Origin: Lentisphaeria bacterium
GTDB lineage: Bacteria > Verrucomicrobiota > Lentisphaeria > Victivallales > UBA1829
Length of the DNA stretch: 64,000 bases
Direction of reading: 5' to 3'
Assembly: GCA_017541665.1 (NCBI GenBank)
Contig: JAFXYP010000008.1
Span: 49,550-113,549 of the forward strand
Part shown: one piece after another, positions 39,601 to 48,342 of the stretch
Position numbering within the stretch: position 1 is the stretch's first letter
Layout of the letters: every line of letters starts with the position of its first letter
Translations under genes and position numbers: made by a program
The notes under the pieces: generated by a model
The model's database searches: none
Told to the model about the DNA's origin: nothing
What the model saw: the letters and a program-made list of their open reading frames with translations, nothing else

Positions 39601-40076
39601 ACTTGGACGAGATCGACAGGGGAAAGAGCCTTTCCCAGCAGCATCGCCTGCTTTCCTTCGAAACCTTGTTGGAGGATTCCGGGGAGCCCCTGCCGACGGT
39701 CAAGCTGCCGCAGGGGAAACCGGAAAAAAGCAGTTCTCCCCGTGAACTGAAAAAATGGCTGAACGGCATCGAACTCAATGTCGCTTCGCACTACTACAAA
39801 TACGGAGAACGCGAACACGCCCGCTGGTATATCGAACGCTGGCTGCAGGGGACGCGATACGGAGACAACAAGATCGATCGCAACGTCCCCGCATCCCGGA
39901 AGCGCAATCCCTGCATGACCGCATGGCACGACCTTGATGATGACACGATCGAGAAAGACACCGGCTTCCTGAAACCGTATGCCATCGCGCGGGAAGTGAT
40001 GAAAACGAAATACATCCGGGATGAAATCGCCAGGTTTTTCCCCCGCAGGGAACAGGAGGACACCCGGAAGAAATGA
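36606..40076 (+). CDS. Calcineurin-like phosphatase-RelA/SpoT synthetase-SLOG-RyR multidomain protein
   Basis: 1156 residues from the ATG at 36606 (an in-frame ATG at 36468 would add 46 residues that precede the first strand of the fold). Residues 1-255 are a calcineurin-like phosphoesterase with its five motifs: SDTHG, HLGDIG, PGNRE, LTHVPP, CGHLHHFDE. Residues 285-460 are a RelA/SpoT nucleotidyltransferase: VRIKSRGSLAGKVLRKY, DLIGARMIF, SRHYTI, VEIQVRTWLQHVWAELEH. Residues 480-740 are helical, TPR-like. Residues 760-905 are a SLOG/LSDAT-like nucleotide-binding domain (ILAGGCDTLM, YTGKGTGICSIDL, ALIGFGLGR). Residues 1060-1130 are a RyR domain (EREHARWYIERWLQGTRYGD, MTAWHDLDDDTIEKD). SLOG and RyR domains are known in nucleotide-signalling conflict systems. 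The protein could make, sense and destroy an alarmone-like nucleotide. Confidence 0.85.
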   Translation: MRILLVSDTHGKLNEVNRLAAKTEADACFHLGDIGLFTKESLKKLSADALLKRLKHIPEIPPEVLSSLDGQTDPKTLRKLAEQYRANGDFEDFYSGKKKLSIPVYAIPGNREDPEVCSALQKHGKHIENLVFLDEGTQIGMEGFLVCGLGGEIGETGRHAADGPYRTTIRQIDKLRDNVLKRGASAKKRILLTHVPPYTNERLGRLVRELKPVLSVCGHLHHFDERTLDKTRCSILTLPSIERGYAVLELKQQTWSYQIRMERRELVRAVTNAFENNMDLYRSIEDILKRILPDFFSSASIQVRIKSRGSLAGKVLRKYSGSGDAKEILSSLADLIGARMIFLRKDQLDQADAILRDPEAFELDERMTEDTMARLAEREFGYLSRHYTILVTPRWLDRIGEKTDDKGRKKAIAEVKKRMRQNKSDAVPVEIQVRTWLQHVWAELEHDSAYKSNRDIPRDLQRGWSALAAILEKTDDDIVRHLNRLEQHNRSNAYFIAGEMKRRIDDLEIIAEEQLRETRQGTPCWKNDMENVRNELLRLYLLNGSKEKDLANRDVLNKLNAVLGPPSSIAGTKDQGILKAELKKDPMNPKLMIRLLLAENKSSGTESGLPFPEKSEMILPTFLRSAIAHCDGLIRSSSDLPWAFAGKAFFMLLLKCFDPDEGNRTDDADAIYDCVLRLIDLCNERSVANLPGESIVATPEAKDALGDLEKIVALSPVKDLKTTNGGNSAPILTCITDLLALGRYAHLTEHKKAMDKTAAAPVILAGGCDTLMRGKNGERDSEELKDLRKLFRKALEDGSRPIAFYTGKGTGICSIDLMEGKGNKVFRFGIKNIAGTTENSDYTEYSVYEAILEWKAMMADGYRFDDVALIGFGLGRISDLECRIALALGARVTVIRHRNFKKNRLVFEGVPYWSDHPSLVRLPLIREASPRNRSFSDRKKLREIKTWRDAGFPEPVMLRVFMLFKPYHEENYKRSTPEYKLTRLIHRIKQLKTSADYLDLDEIDRGKSLSQQHRLLSFETLLEDSGEPLPTVKLPQGKPEKSSSPRELKKWLNGIELNVASHYYKYGEREHARWYIERWLQGTRYGDNKIDRNVPASRKRNPCMTAWHDLDDDTIEKDTGFLKPYAIAREVMKTKYIRDEIARFFPRREQEDTRKK

Positions 40077-40280
40077 AATACGGCGAAAGGAATTGGAACA
40101 GGGTCTCCATCGAACGGAATCCGTTCCGCGTTTTCCGATGCGGCGTTCCGACGGCCGGTCGCACAAAGGTTTCCGAGGAGACGCGCCGACGCAACCGGCA
40201 TGACGGCACGACGCAGGAAAGACTCGCCCCAACTTGCTGAATCGCATCCACTCACAATCTCATAACAAGGAAAACCAAAC

Positions 40281-41444
40281 ATGTTTCAAGCCATTCGGAA
40301 TATAAAAATCATAGGAGACATCCTCATTCTCCTTTGGGTGTCGGGGGCGTTTTTTATCGGGAAACAGGCGGAAATCGAACGAATCAAGACGGTCGCTCTG
40401 GCGATCTTCCTCGTGGTCGGCATTATTATCTGGTTCCTTATGAACCGGATTACGAGACGGGTGGTGAAGAAAAAGATCCGGGAGATCGACTCGTATGACT
40501 ATAAAATGTTCTTCGACATCAACTCCGACCAAAATATTTTTCTCGACAGGATCGCCGGGCTGTTCTCCGAAAAAGAAAGGATCAGGACCGACTTCGATTG
40601 CAGAATCATGGACTCTACGACCGATGCAGTGTGGGCGAAACCGGAAACGAAAAAAGAGTTGATGGATGAAATCGATTCCCTGCTTCAAAAAGATTCTTCC
40701 GGCATCCAGTGCAAACGGATCGCGAACGAAGAGAAGAAAGGGAAATGCATCATCGAATGCATCTTCGTCCCGCTCGACAAGGATGACAATACGCTTCTGA
40801 TCAACAGGCTGGATTTTCATCATCCTTTCCTGCATCAGGAGAACATGATGCGCTTGCAGAAGCCATTGTTCAAAAAAATAGAGTATTCCATGATCTCTTT
40901 TTCTCCGTTGCCGAATGCGTTTTTACAGAAATACGATCCTCTGGACATTTACGGCAAAGAAGTCCGTCCGTCGAAAGAACACATTCCCGAGATTGATTTT
41001 CAGGGAGTCGTTTTGCGCAGAATGAAGATGGAGCGCCAGGAAGACAGCCCGATTTATTATCTGATGGTCGTCTACACGGCGAAATACGATGTTTCGTTTA
41101 AGAGGGACAACGGCATCGCAAGCGACGGGCTGGACCTGACTGACCTCAAGGACAATACCGACTGGAGAGTCATCAAGGATATTTTCACCTATTCCCAGTT
41201 TGAAAGCATTCCGAAACCGGGCCGGGCGACTGCACTGTACCGTAAAATTGGAAGAATGTTCTTCAATGTCAGAACGATGGACACGCTTTTCTTCGAAAAG
41301 GATCACGACGAAATCTGCGGCGCAGTCAACTGGAAGGAGCTGAACGGCTTTTGCAATTCAGCTTCGACCGACATGCAGATCAAGGAAGCGGAGGAAGCGA
41401 TCATAAGGCACTTCTATGCAGAGAAATGCCCCGCCGGGAAATAG
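40281..41444 (+). CDS. Unknown membrane protein with two N-terminal helices
   Basis: 387 residues, with AAGGAAA upstream. Two helices (IKIIGDILILLWVSGAFFIG; KTVALAIFLVVGIIIWFLM) are followed by a basic segment (RRVVKKKIREID) and a cytoplasmic alpha/beta part without recognised motifs. It ends 204 bases after the large signalling protein with no clear terminator between, so it may be its membrane effector. That role is inference; many conflict systems end in a small membrane effector, but this soluble part is larger than usual. Confidence 0.7.
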   Translation: MFQAIRNIKIIGDILILLWVSGAFFIGKQAEIERIKTVALAIFLVVGIIIWFLMNRITRRVVKKKIREIDSYDYKMFFDINSDQNIFLDRIAGLFSEKERIRTDFDCRIMDSTTDAVWAKPETKKELMDEIDSLLQKDSSGIQCKRIANEEKKGKCIIECIFVPLDKDDNTLLINRLDFHHPFLHQENMMRLQKPLFKKIEYSMISFSPLPNAFLQKYDPLDIYGKEVRPSKEHIPEIDFQGVVLRRMKMERQEDSPIYYLMVVYTAKYDVSFKRDNGIASDGLDLTDLKDNTDWRVIKDIFTYSQFESIPKPGRATALYRKIGRMFFNVRTMDTLFFEKDHDEICGAVNWKELNGFCNSASTDMQIKEAEEAIIRHFYAEKCPAGK

Positions 41445-41504
41445 CTGTTTCATCGTTCGTTATCCGTTTCAGGTTTAGTTGCCCGGACGGAAGAAACGTC
41501 CTGC

Positions 41505-41532
41505 GGCAGCACGGATTGCCGTGGGGCTTTTT
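41505..41532 (+). terminator. Probable terminator of the accessory locus
   Basis: CACGG (41510-41514), ATTG loop, CCGTG (41519-41523), then GGGC and TTTTT. The stem is short, so confidence is moderate. Confidence 0.45.
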
Positions 41533-41597
41533 GTCCTGCATCCGAGGATGCGAAACAGAAAACATCCCTTTTTCTTGTAGCGGTCCTGTTTTCCGAC

Positions 41598-41626
41598 TTG
41601 AAAAAAAGTCGTTTGTCTTCTATATT
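41598..41626 (+). promoter_or_regulatory. Promoter of the hybrid histidine kinase gene
   Basis: TTGAAA (41598-41603), 17 bases, TATATT (41621-41626), about 95 bases before the ATG. Confidence 0.65.
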
Positions 41627-41720
41627 ATCAATCGGAAACCGGACAGACGAAGGAAACATAGATTCTACACCTTCCCGGTCTGTACGCCACATTCCCCGCC
41701 CCTGAAAAAAGAGACTGAAA

Positions 41721-44700
41721 ATGACAAACAAAACACATTGCAATTCATTCGGAACACGGTTTTTCCGGGCCGTCATGCTTTTCTGCATGATGATACTCCT
41801 GATTGTTTCCGGGTCGGTTTCCGGTACAGAAAAAACCAAACGGAAAACCGTCCGGGTTCCCTATACGCATTTCGAAAGACTGATGGTGGTCGACGAGAAC
41901 AACAAGCCGTTCTCCGGTTACGCGTATGACTACATTCAGATGATCGCGACTTACGCCGGATGGGATATCGAATATGTCCCGTGCAACAGTTTTTCCGATT
42001 GCGTGGAAAAACTTCTTGCGGGTAAAGTCGATCTCATGTACGACATCAGCTATACGGAGGAGCGTGCAAAAGAGATCCTGTTCCCGGACGAGGCAATGGG
42101 AAATGAATACTACTATCTGTACGCGCTGAATCAAAATACATCCATCACGCCCGGCAATCATGCGTCTATAAATGGGAAGACGGTCGGGAGCACGAGCGGG
42201 ACGATCATAACCGGTCTCCTGAAACAGTGGTGCGAAAAGAAGAATGTCGATCTCAAGATCATCGAATACGATTCCATCCCTGCAAAAGAAGCCGACCTGT
42301 ATGCCGGGAAGATCGATCTCGATCTGGAAGTCAGCATGATGGCGAAACGCGATCTCTCGGCAATCGAAAAAATCGGGACATCCGCCTATTATCTGGTCGC
42401 GAACAAGGAGAGATCGGATCTGATCGAAGACATCAATTCCGCGCTGGACAAAGTGATCGGCAACGACATTTACTATCTCACCCGGCTGGAGGAACGCTAC
42501 TTCTCCGATACGGTCCTGAGCCACACTCTGACGGACGATGAAAAAAGCTGGATCGCGGATCACGAAGTGCTGCGCATCGGTTATTTCGACAAGTATCTTC
42601 CGTTTTCCACGAAGGACGAAAACGGCGAGCCGTCCGGCGCCGGCATCGAAGCACTGAAGGAAATCATCAAGGATTTGAACCTGGAAGAAATGCTGGATGT
42701 GGAATACGTCTGTTTCACCGATCAGGAGGAAGGATACAGGGCTGTCGAAACGGGAGACATCGACCTGATGTTTCCCGCCTACATCAGCAGTTCGGTCAGA
42801 CAGGATTACCGCATCATGGGCGGGAAGATCCTTGCGACGCTGATGAGCGATCTGGCGTTTCTGAACGATGTCGGGGACGGCAAGGGTAAACGGATCGGCG
42901 TCAACAAAAGCAACATGATGCAGTATTACTATTCCAAGGATTCGTTTCCCGACTCCGAGATCGTGTTCTATGACGATATCCGGGGGTGTCTCGACGGGCT
43001 GCTGAACGGGACGTCGGACGGGACCTTCCTGAACGGCCTCAGATCCGAGGCCCTTCTGAAGCCCGGCAAATACCATTCTCTCCAGAAAGTGCGCGCAAAA
43101 AACGGTTTTACGTTCCGCATGGCATTTGCGGACGGCAACATCGGTCTCATGCTGCTGATGAACCGCGGGCTGACGATACTCGATCCCGATTTCATCAATA
43201 AGACGTCGTATTCCTACGCGGGAAAGATTTACACGTATTCCGTGATGGATTTCCTCCGGGAGCATGTCAAGCTGGCGATCGTCCTTGTCGCGGTTCTGGC
43301 CGCGCTGACCACGAGGCTGATCGGCGTCAGGATCAGCAACCACAAACTGGCGTTGCTGAACCAGAGGCTTGCCGGGGCAAACCAGGAACTGGCGGAGATG
43401 AACCTGAAACTGACGGAGCACTCCGAAACGATCGAAAAACAGAGGCAGCAGGAATCCGAACTGCGGAAACAGCTGGAAAAGAAACAGGATGAACTCGAAG
43501 AAGCATTGCAGATGGCTCAGGCGGCGAACCGTGCCAAGACGTCTTTTCTGAGCAACATGTCCCACGACATCCGCACCCCGATGAACGCGATCATCGGGTT
43601 TACCGGACTTGCGGCCAGCCACATCGACGACAAGGAGCGCGTGCAGGAGTATCTGTCGACCATCGCACGGTCCTCGGAACACCTCCTCTCTCTGATCAAC
43701 GACGTCCTGGACATGAGCCGTATCGAATCCGGCAAAGTGTCCCTGAACGAGAAGGAAGAATCCCTGGCGGACATCCTGCATGTGCTCCGGGACATCGTCC
43801 AGGCGGACATCCAGGCCAAGCAGCACAATTTCTTCATCGACACGGTGGACGTCAGGAATGAGGTCGTGCTCTGTGACAAACTGCGACTCAACCAGGTGCT
43901 GCTCAACCTGATCTCCAACGCCATCAAATACACGCGTCCGGGCGGGACGATCACCCTGCGAATCATCCAGAAAGCCTCGATGAAAGCGGGCTACGGCACG
44001 TTCGAGTTCAGGATCAAGGACAACGGCATCGGCATGAGCGAGGAGTTCATCAAAACGATTTTCGAGCCGTTTACGCGGGAGGAGAACTCCACGGTCTCGC
44101 GCATTCAGGGGACCGGACTCGGGATGGCGATCACGAAGAACATCGTGGACATGATGGGCGGAAAGATCACCGTCTCCTCGAAGAAGGACGAAGGCACCGA
44201 ATTCCTCGTTTCGCTGGATTTCAAATTCGCCGACAGGAAAGCCTCCGACCCCACGATCCCGGAACTGAAGGGATTGCGCAGCCTGGTCGTGGACGACGAC
44301 GTCAATGCCTGCCAGAGCATCGCAGACATGCTCCGGGAAATCGGGATGCGCAGCGAATGGTGCGTTTCCGGCAAGGAAGCCGTCATCCGCACGGAGGAAT
44401 CGGTCAGGCACGGGGATCATTTCAAAGTCTACATCGTGGACTGGCTGATGCCCGACATGAACGGGATCGAAACGGTGCGCCGCATCCGCAAGGTCATCGG
44501 GGAAGACGCTGCCATCATCATCCTGACCGCATACGACTGGACTGATATTGAAGACGAAGCACGGGCGGCAGGCGTGAGCGGATTCATTTCGAAACCGCTC
44601 TTCCCGTCCGATCTGCAGAGGGCGCTCCTGCAATCCTGCGGGAGAGCACTTCCCGACCAGGACGCCAGGGAAGAGCAGACCTTCTCGCTCAAAGGCAAAA

Positions 44701-45065
44701 AGATTCTGCTGGTCGACGACAACGAACTCAACATCAAGATCGGGGTCCTGCAGCTTCAGCACCAAGGCGCGACGGTCGATACCGCTCTGAATGGACGGCT
44801 TGCTGTCGACATGCTCCGGGAAAACGGCATGGATGCGTACGATTTCGTCCTGATGGATATCCAGATGCCGGTGATGGACGGGTATGAGGCCACTTCCATC
44901 ATCAGGAAACTCCCGGGCGGAGACAAGCTGAAGATCCTCGCGTTCTCTGCCAACGCCTTCGAGGAAGACAAGGAAAAGTCCTTGAAAGCAGGCATGGACG
45001 GACATATCGCGAAGCCGCTGAAGATTCAGGAGCTCATGAACGCGCTGAAACGATTCGTCTCGTAA
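41721..45065 (+). CDS. Hybrid sensor histidine kinase with two solute-binding sensor domains and two receivers
   Basis: 1114 residues. A signal or anchor helix (FFRAVMLFCMMILLIVSGSV) leads into two periplasmic family-3 solute-binding domains (about 40-265 and 275-500; for example GYAYDYIQMIATYAGWDIEY and GAGIEALKEIIKDL). A membrane helix (VKLAIVLVAVLAALTTRLIG), a coiled coil, HisKA with SNMSHDIRTPMNAIIGFT, then HATPase (LNLISNAIKYT, DNGIGMS, GTGLGMAIT) follow. Two receivers complete it, with phospho-acceptor contexts IVDWLMPDMNG and LMDIQMPVMDG. No Hpt domain is present, so a separate phosphotransfer protein or direct receiver output is needed. It likely senses an amino acid or similar ligand. 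The next gene, under its own promoter, is alanine dehydrogenase. Confidence 0.93.
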   Translation: MTNKTHCNSFGTRFFRAVMLFCMMILLIVSGSVSGTEKTKRKTVRVPYTHFERLMVVDENNKPFSGYAYDYIQMIATYAGWDIEYVPCNSFSDCVEKLLAGKVDLMYDISYTEERAKEILFPDEAMGNEYYYLYALNQNTSITPGNHASINGKTVGSTSGTIITGLLKQWCEKKNVDLKIIEYDSIPAKEADLYAGKIDLDLEVSMMAKRDLSAIEKIGTSAYYLVANKERSDLIEDINSALDKVIGNDIYYLTRLEERYFSDTVLSHTLTDDEKSWIADHEVLRIGYFDKYLPFSTKDENGEPSGAGIEALKEIIKDLNLEEMLDVEYVCFTDQEEGYRAVETGDIDLMFPAYISSSVRQDYRIMGGKILATLMSDLAFLNDVGDGKGKRIGVNKSNMMQYYYSKDSFPDSEIVFYDDIRGCLDGLLNGTSDGTFLNGLRSEALLKPGKYHSLQKVRAKNGFTFRMAFADGNIGLMLLMNRGLTILDPDFINKTSYSYAGKIYTYSVMDFLREHVKLAIVLVAVLAALTTRLIGVRISNHKLALLNQRLAGANQELAEMNLKLTEHSETIEKQRQQESELRKQLEKKQDELEEALQMAQAANRAKTSFLSNMSHDIRTPMNAIIGFTGLAASHIDDKERVQEYLSTIARSSEHLLSLINDVLDMSRIESGKVSLNEKEESLADILHVLRDIVQADIQAKQHNFFIDTVDVRNEVVLCDKLRLNQVLLNLISNAIKYTRPGGTITLRIIQKASMKAGYGTFEFRIKDNGIGMSEEFIKTIFEPFTREENSTVSRIQGTGLGMAITKNIVDMMGGKITVSSKKDEGTEFLVSLDFKFADRKASDPTIPELKGLRSLVVDDDVNACQSIADMLREIGMRSEWCVSGKEAVIRTEESVRHGDHFKVYIVDWLMPDMNGIETVRRIRKVIGEDAAIIILTAYDWTDIEDEARAAGVSGFISKPLFPSDLQRALLQSCGRALPDQDAREEQTFSLKGKKILLVDDNELNIKIGVLQLQHQGATVDTALNGRLAVDMLRENGMDAYDFVLMDIQMPVMDGYEATSIIRKLPGGDKLKILAFSANAFEEDKEKSLKAGMDGHIAKPLKIQELMNALKRFVS

Positions 45066-45106
45066 TGCGGCAGATTCGGGCAGCGGGATCCGCCATCCCC
45101 TGCGCG

Positions 45107-45130
45107 CCCCCGTAAAAAACAGGGGGTTTT
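45107..45130 (+). terminator. Rho-independent terminator after the histidine kinase
   Basis: CCCCC (45107-45111) and GGGGG (45122-45126) form a stem around GTAAAAAACA and are followed by TTTT. Confidence 0.65.
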
Positions 45131-45143
45131 GGCGGCCTGGGAC

Positions 45144-45171
45144 TTGAAAAATGCGTTCCGGCTGTTATTGT
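45144..45171 (+). promoter_or_regulatory. Promoter of alanine dehydrogenase
   Basis: TTGAAA (45144-45149), 16 bases, TATTGT (45166-45171). A small CCCC-GTTTAT-GGGG hairpin at 45250-45263 lies in the leader. Confidence 0.5.
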
Positions 45172-45291
45172 ATACAAGATAGGGATCGCAGTCGGCAATC
45201 CCTGCACGATCACACCCGAACCCGTCTGTCAAAAGAGAATGGACGGAAACCCCGTTTATGGGGATAATAATAGAAAGGACAAGCCCCCGCC

Positions 45292-46404
45292 ATGAAAATC
45301 GGATGCGTCAAAGAGATCAAGAACAATGAATTTCGAGTCGGACTCACGCCGGACAATGTCCGGGATTATGTCGCCGCCGGACACCACGTCTACATGGAGA
45401 AGGGGGCCGGGGTGGGCTCCGGGTTCTCCGACAACGAATATGTGGATGCCGGGGCAAGCCTGATCGACAACGCAGCCGATGTGTGGCATCTGGTCGACAT
45501 GATGGTGAAGGTGAAGGAACCGCTCGCCGGCGAGTACAAACTGTTTCATGAGGGGCTGATCCTTTACACCTATCTGCACCTCGCCGCCGACAAAGAACAG
45601 ACCGACGCCCTGCTGAAGGGGAAGGTCAAGGCGGTCGCATACGAAACGATCCAGGAAGCCGACCGCTCCCTGCCGTGCCTCGCCCCGATGTCCCAGATCG
45701 CGGGCCGCCTCTCCATTCAGGAAGGCGCGAAGTATCTGGAAAAGAAATTCGGCGGCGAAGGCATCCTGCTCGCCGGCGTCCCCGGCACGCCGAAGGCCAA
45801 TGTGGTCATCCTCGGCGGCGGCACGGTCGGCATGAACGCCTGCAAGATCGCAGTCGGCATGGGCGCGAACGTGACGATCCTCGACATCAACCTCAAGCGC
45901 CTGGAAGAGCTCGACAATATGTTCGGAGCGCACATCCAGACGCTGGTAAGCTCGGACAGCAACATCGAGCGCGTGCTGAAGGACGCCGACCTGGTGATCG
46001 GCTCCGTGCTGATCCCCGGCGGCTCCACGCCCAAGCTCTTCAAGAAGCGTTATCTGCCCGAAATGAAGGACGGCGCGGTCTTCGTGGACGTGGCGATCGA
46101 CCAGGGCGGCTGCGGCGAATCCTCCCGCGTGACCACGCACGACGATCCCGTGTTCATCGAGGAAGGCGTGGTGCATTACTGCGTGGGCAATATGCCCGGC
46201 GCCGTGCCGCGGACCAGCACCATCGCGCTGACGAACGCGACGCTGCGCTACGGCCTCCAGATCGCGAAGAACGGACTGGAAGAGGCCTGCAGGCAGAGCA
46301 AAGCCATCTCCTCCGGCGTCAACTGCTACCTCGGCAAGCTCACGAACAAGAACGTCGCTCTCGCGCACGATTACGAGTTCACCGACCTCTCCGGCCTGAT
46401 CTGA
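45292..46404 (+). CDS. ald: Alanine dehydrogenase
   Basis: 370 residues, the normal length. It opens MKIGCVKEIKNNEFRVGLTP with the conserved Arg/Lys substrate-binding pattern of the family. MVKVKEPLAGEY, TYLHLAAD, the NAD-binding loop VVILGGGTVGMNACKIA, DINLKRLEEL and VDVAIDQGGCGESSRVTTHD are all characteristic. It catalyses NAD-dependent interconversion of L-alanine with pyruvate and ammonia in the cytoplasm. AGAAAGGA precedes the start. Next to an amino-acid-type sensor kinase, it may be part of amino acid use. Confidence 0.96.
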   Translation: MKIGCVKEIKNNEFRVGLTPDNVRDYVAAGHHVYMEKGAGVGSGFSDNEYVDAGASLIDNAADVWHLVDMMVKVKEPLAGEYKLFHEGLILYTYLHLAADKEQTDALLKGKVKAVAYETIQEADRSLPCLAPMSQIAGRLSIQEGAKYLEKKFGGEGILLAGVPGTPKANVVILGGGTVGMNACKIAVGMGANVTILDINLKRLEELDNMFGAHIQTLVSSDSNIERVLKDADLVIGSVLIPGGSTPKLFKKRYLPEMKDGAVFVDVAIDQGGCGESSRVTTHDDPVFIEEGVVHYCVGNMPGAVPRTSTIALTNATLRYGLQIAKNGLEEACRQSKAISSGVNCYLGKLTNKNVALAHDYEFTDLSGLI

Positions 46405-46489
46405 GACAGAAGATACCTCCGGCAAACGGATGCGGCTGGCTGTGCGGTCCTGACGGAAGGCCGAGCAGCCCCGCGGGGATTATTGTGCC

Positions 46490-48298
46490 ATGAAACCGAT
46501 TCGAACTGCATTGTTGTGTGCCGCGGTATTGCTCGGCTGCCGTGTCCTTGGGGATGCTCAGGATGGCTTCCGGGGCGTGCAGAGAGGCTTCGGCGGCAGG
46601 CAAGCCGGGCAGGGCACCAGACAAGGCATGCAAGGCTACCGGGGCGGGCAGCGTCCTGCCGGAATGCCCATGCCGGGAAACGGAAACCAGCCGGGCGGCT
46701 TCGGAGGACAGGGCGGCTTCGGCGGTTTCGGAGGACAGGGCGGCTTCGGCGGTTTCGGAGGACAGGGCGGCTTCGGCGGTTTCGGAGGACAGGGCGGCTT
46801 CGGAGGACAGGGCGGCTTCGGCGGTTTCGGAGGTTTCGGAGGATGGAACCAGCCCGCGGCCGGTGCGGCAACGCGTCAGGAGGCCAAGTTGAAACGGCCT
46901 TTCGGGGCAGGGCAGTACGACACCTCCGCCTTCATGGCGGGCGAAATCCACGTCAATGTCGTGCTGTTCGAATCCAACGGCAGGATCGACCCCGACACCG
47001 AGAACTGGAGCAAGGACGAGATCGCAAAAGTGATCGACCACATCAAAAATGCCTGCTCATGGTGGGAAGAGATGTGGAAAAGAAGGAAGTTCGTCGGCAA
47101 ACTGCATTTCACGATCGACCTGGAGCATGCGGAAACGCCGTTCCAGACCTCCTACGAACCGATCACGCACGGCGCATACCGCGACGACAGATTATGGATC
47201 GGCGAATTCCTGAACGCGCAGGGGTATTCCGGCGACAAGACCCGGATGCTGTATCAGTATACCGCCGACACGATCGTGAAACACAACGCCGATTTCGCGT
47301 TCAATATCTTCGTCGTGAAGGCCGACAACGACCGTGACCATTATTTCTCGGACAACTACCGGTCCTACACCCTGGGGCGGCAGTACAAGGGCGTTTCCGA
47401 CACCTACATCCTGACGGCGTATTCCAGGTCCTACGACTGGTATTCCTCCCAGTCCTTCGCGCACGAGATGGCGCACATCTTCGGCGCGGCCGACGAGTAT
47501 CCGGGGCAGGGCAACTACAACGAGCGCTGCGGATATTACGGCGTCCAGAATACCAACGCTCCGGACGGCAACCCGAACCGGAACAGCATCGTCCCAAGCC
47601 TGATGAACAGTTCGATCTCGACGGCGTTCGAACGCCACACCACCTCGCCGCAATGCATGGAGATGGTCGGCTGGCGGGATTCCGACGGCGACGGCATCAT
47701 CGATGTGCTGGACGCCCCGATCGAGGTCACGGATTTCTCCTCGAAACTGAGCCTGTCCGATTCCGCCTACGACTTCCGCGGCACGTTCACCGTGCAGAAG
47801 GTCCCGAACTACAACAACACGAAAGCGATCACGATCAATTCCGTCGACCGCCTAATGTACCGCCACGGCGAATCCGGCGAATGGAAGAGCGTCAACGACT
47901 CGGACTGGGGCGAGGAAAGCAGGACCATCTCCAACCGGTTCAAGATTCCCTCGGGCTCCGTGCTGCAATGGAAGGTCGTCGATTCGAGCGGCACCGCCGA
48001 ATCGAAGACCTACACGATCGGCAGCGTGCGCGATCCGAAGGTCAGGGTCAACCGGAAAACGCGTTCCGCCGGGTTCAGCTTCACCCCCGCGACCGCCGAC
48101 ACCGGGATCGTCCGGTATAAAATCCGTGTGGACGAAAAGGTCTACGACCTCGCCGGGCAGAAAACAGTCTTCCGTCTCTCCGGGCTTCCGGCCGGCCGGC
48201 ACACATGGAAACTCCAGGGCGTCTACGCCGATTCGTCCGTCACCGACTGGCTTTCCTGCGGCTCGTTCACCGTGCCGTCCGAGGGGACGAATCCATGA
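46490..48298 (+). CDS. Secreted Gly-rich metzincin-like metalloprotease
   Basis: 602 residues. A signal peptide (MKPIRTALLCAAVLLGCRVL, with LLGC as a possible lipobox) is followed by about 100 residues of low-complexity Gly/Phe/Gln repeats encoded by 27-base units. The catalytic part has SFAHEMAHIFGAADEYPGQG, i.e. HExxHxxGxxD, the zinc motif of metzincin-type peptidases with Asp as third ligand. A later SLMNSS gives the Met of the Met-turn in a plausible place. An Asp-rich calcium-like loop (DSDGDGIIDVLD) and two beta-sandwich modules follow. It is probably an outer-surface peptidase. The Gly-rich spacer may tether it at the envelope. Confidence 0.82.
   Translation: MKPIRTALLCAAVLLGCRVLGDAQDGFRGVQRGFGGRQAGQGTRQGMQGYRGGQRPAGMPMPGNGNQPGGFGGQGGFGGFGGQGGFGGFGGQGGFGGFGGQGGFGGQGGFGGFGGFGGWNQPAAGAATRQEAKLKRPFGAGQYDTSAFMAGEIHVNVVLFESNGRIDPDTENWSKDEIAKVIDHIKNACSWWEEMWKRRKFVGKLHFTIDLEHAETPFQTSYEPITHGAYRDDRLWIGEFLNAQGYSGDKTRMLYQYTADTIVKHNADFAFNIFVVKADNDRDHYFSDNYRSYTLGRQYKGVSDTYILTAYSRSYDWYSSQSFAHEMAHIFGAADEYPGQGNYNERCGYYGVQNTNAPDGNPNRNSIVPSLMNSSISTAFERHTTSPQCMEMVGWRDSDGDGIIDVLDAPIEVTDFSSKLSLSDSAYDFRGTFTVQKVPNYNNTKAITINSVDRLMYRHGESGEWKSVNDSDWGEESRTISNRFKIPSGSVLQWKVVDSSGTAESKTYTIGSVRDPKVRVNRKTRSAGFSFTPATADTGIVRYKIRVDEKVYDLAGQKTVFRLSGLPAGRHTWKLQGVYADSSVTDWLSCGSFTVPSEGTNP
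46694..46846 (+). repeat. 27-base tandem repeat encoding GGFGGFGGQ units
   Basis: The unit GGCGGCTTCGGCGGTTTC plus GGAGGACAG is repeated three times perfectly from 46712, with shortened copies on both sides. It lies inside the metzincin gene and codes for its Gly-rich linker. It is likely to vary in length by replication slippage. Confidence 0.85.
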
Positions 48299-48342
48299 CG
48301 GGAAACATAGCGGAGAAGAAAAGACAAAAGGGATGAGCGGGA

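Noticed and set aside
41745..45005. 1086-codon minus-strand frame opposite the histidine kinase
   Set aside because: Shadow frame. All kinase and receiver motifs are on the plus strand.
46694..46846. CRISPR-like array
   Set aside because: The repeats are contiguous 27-base coding units without spacers, inside a protein gene.
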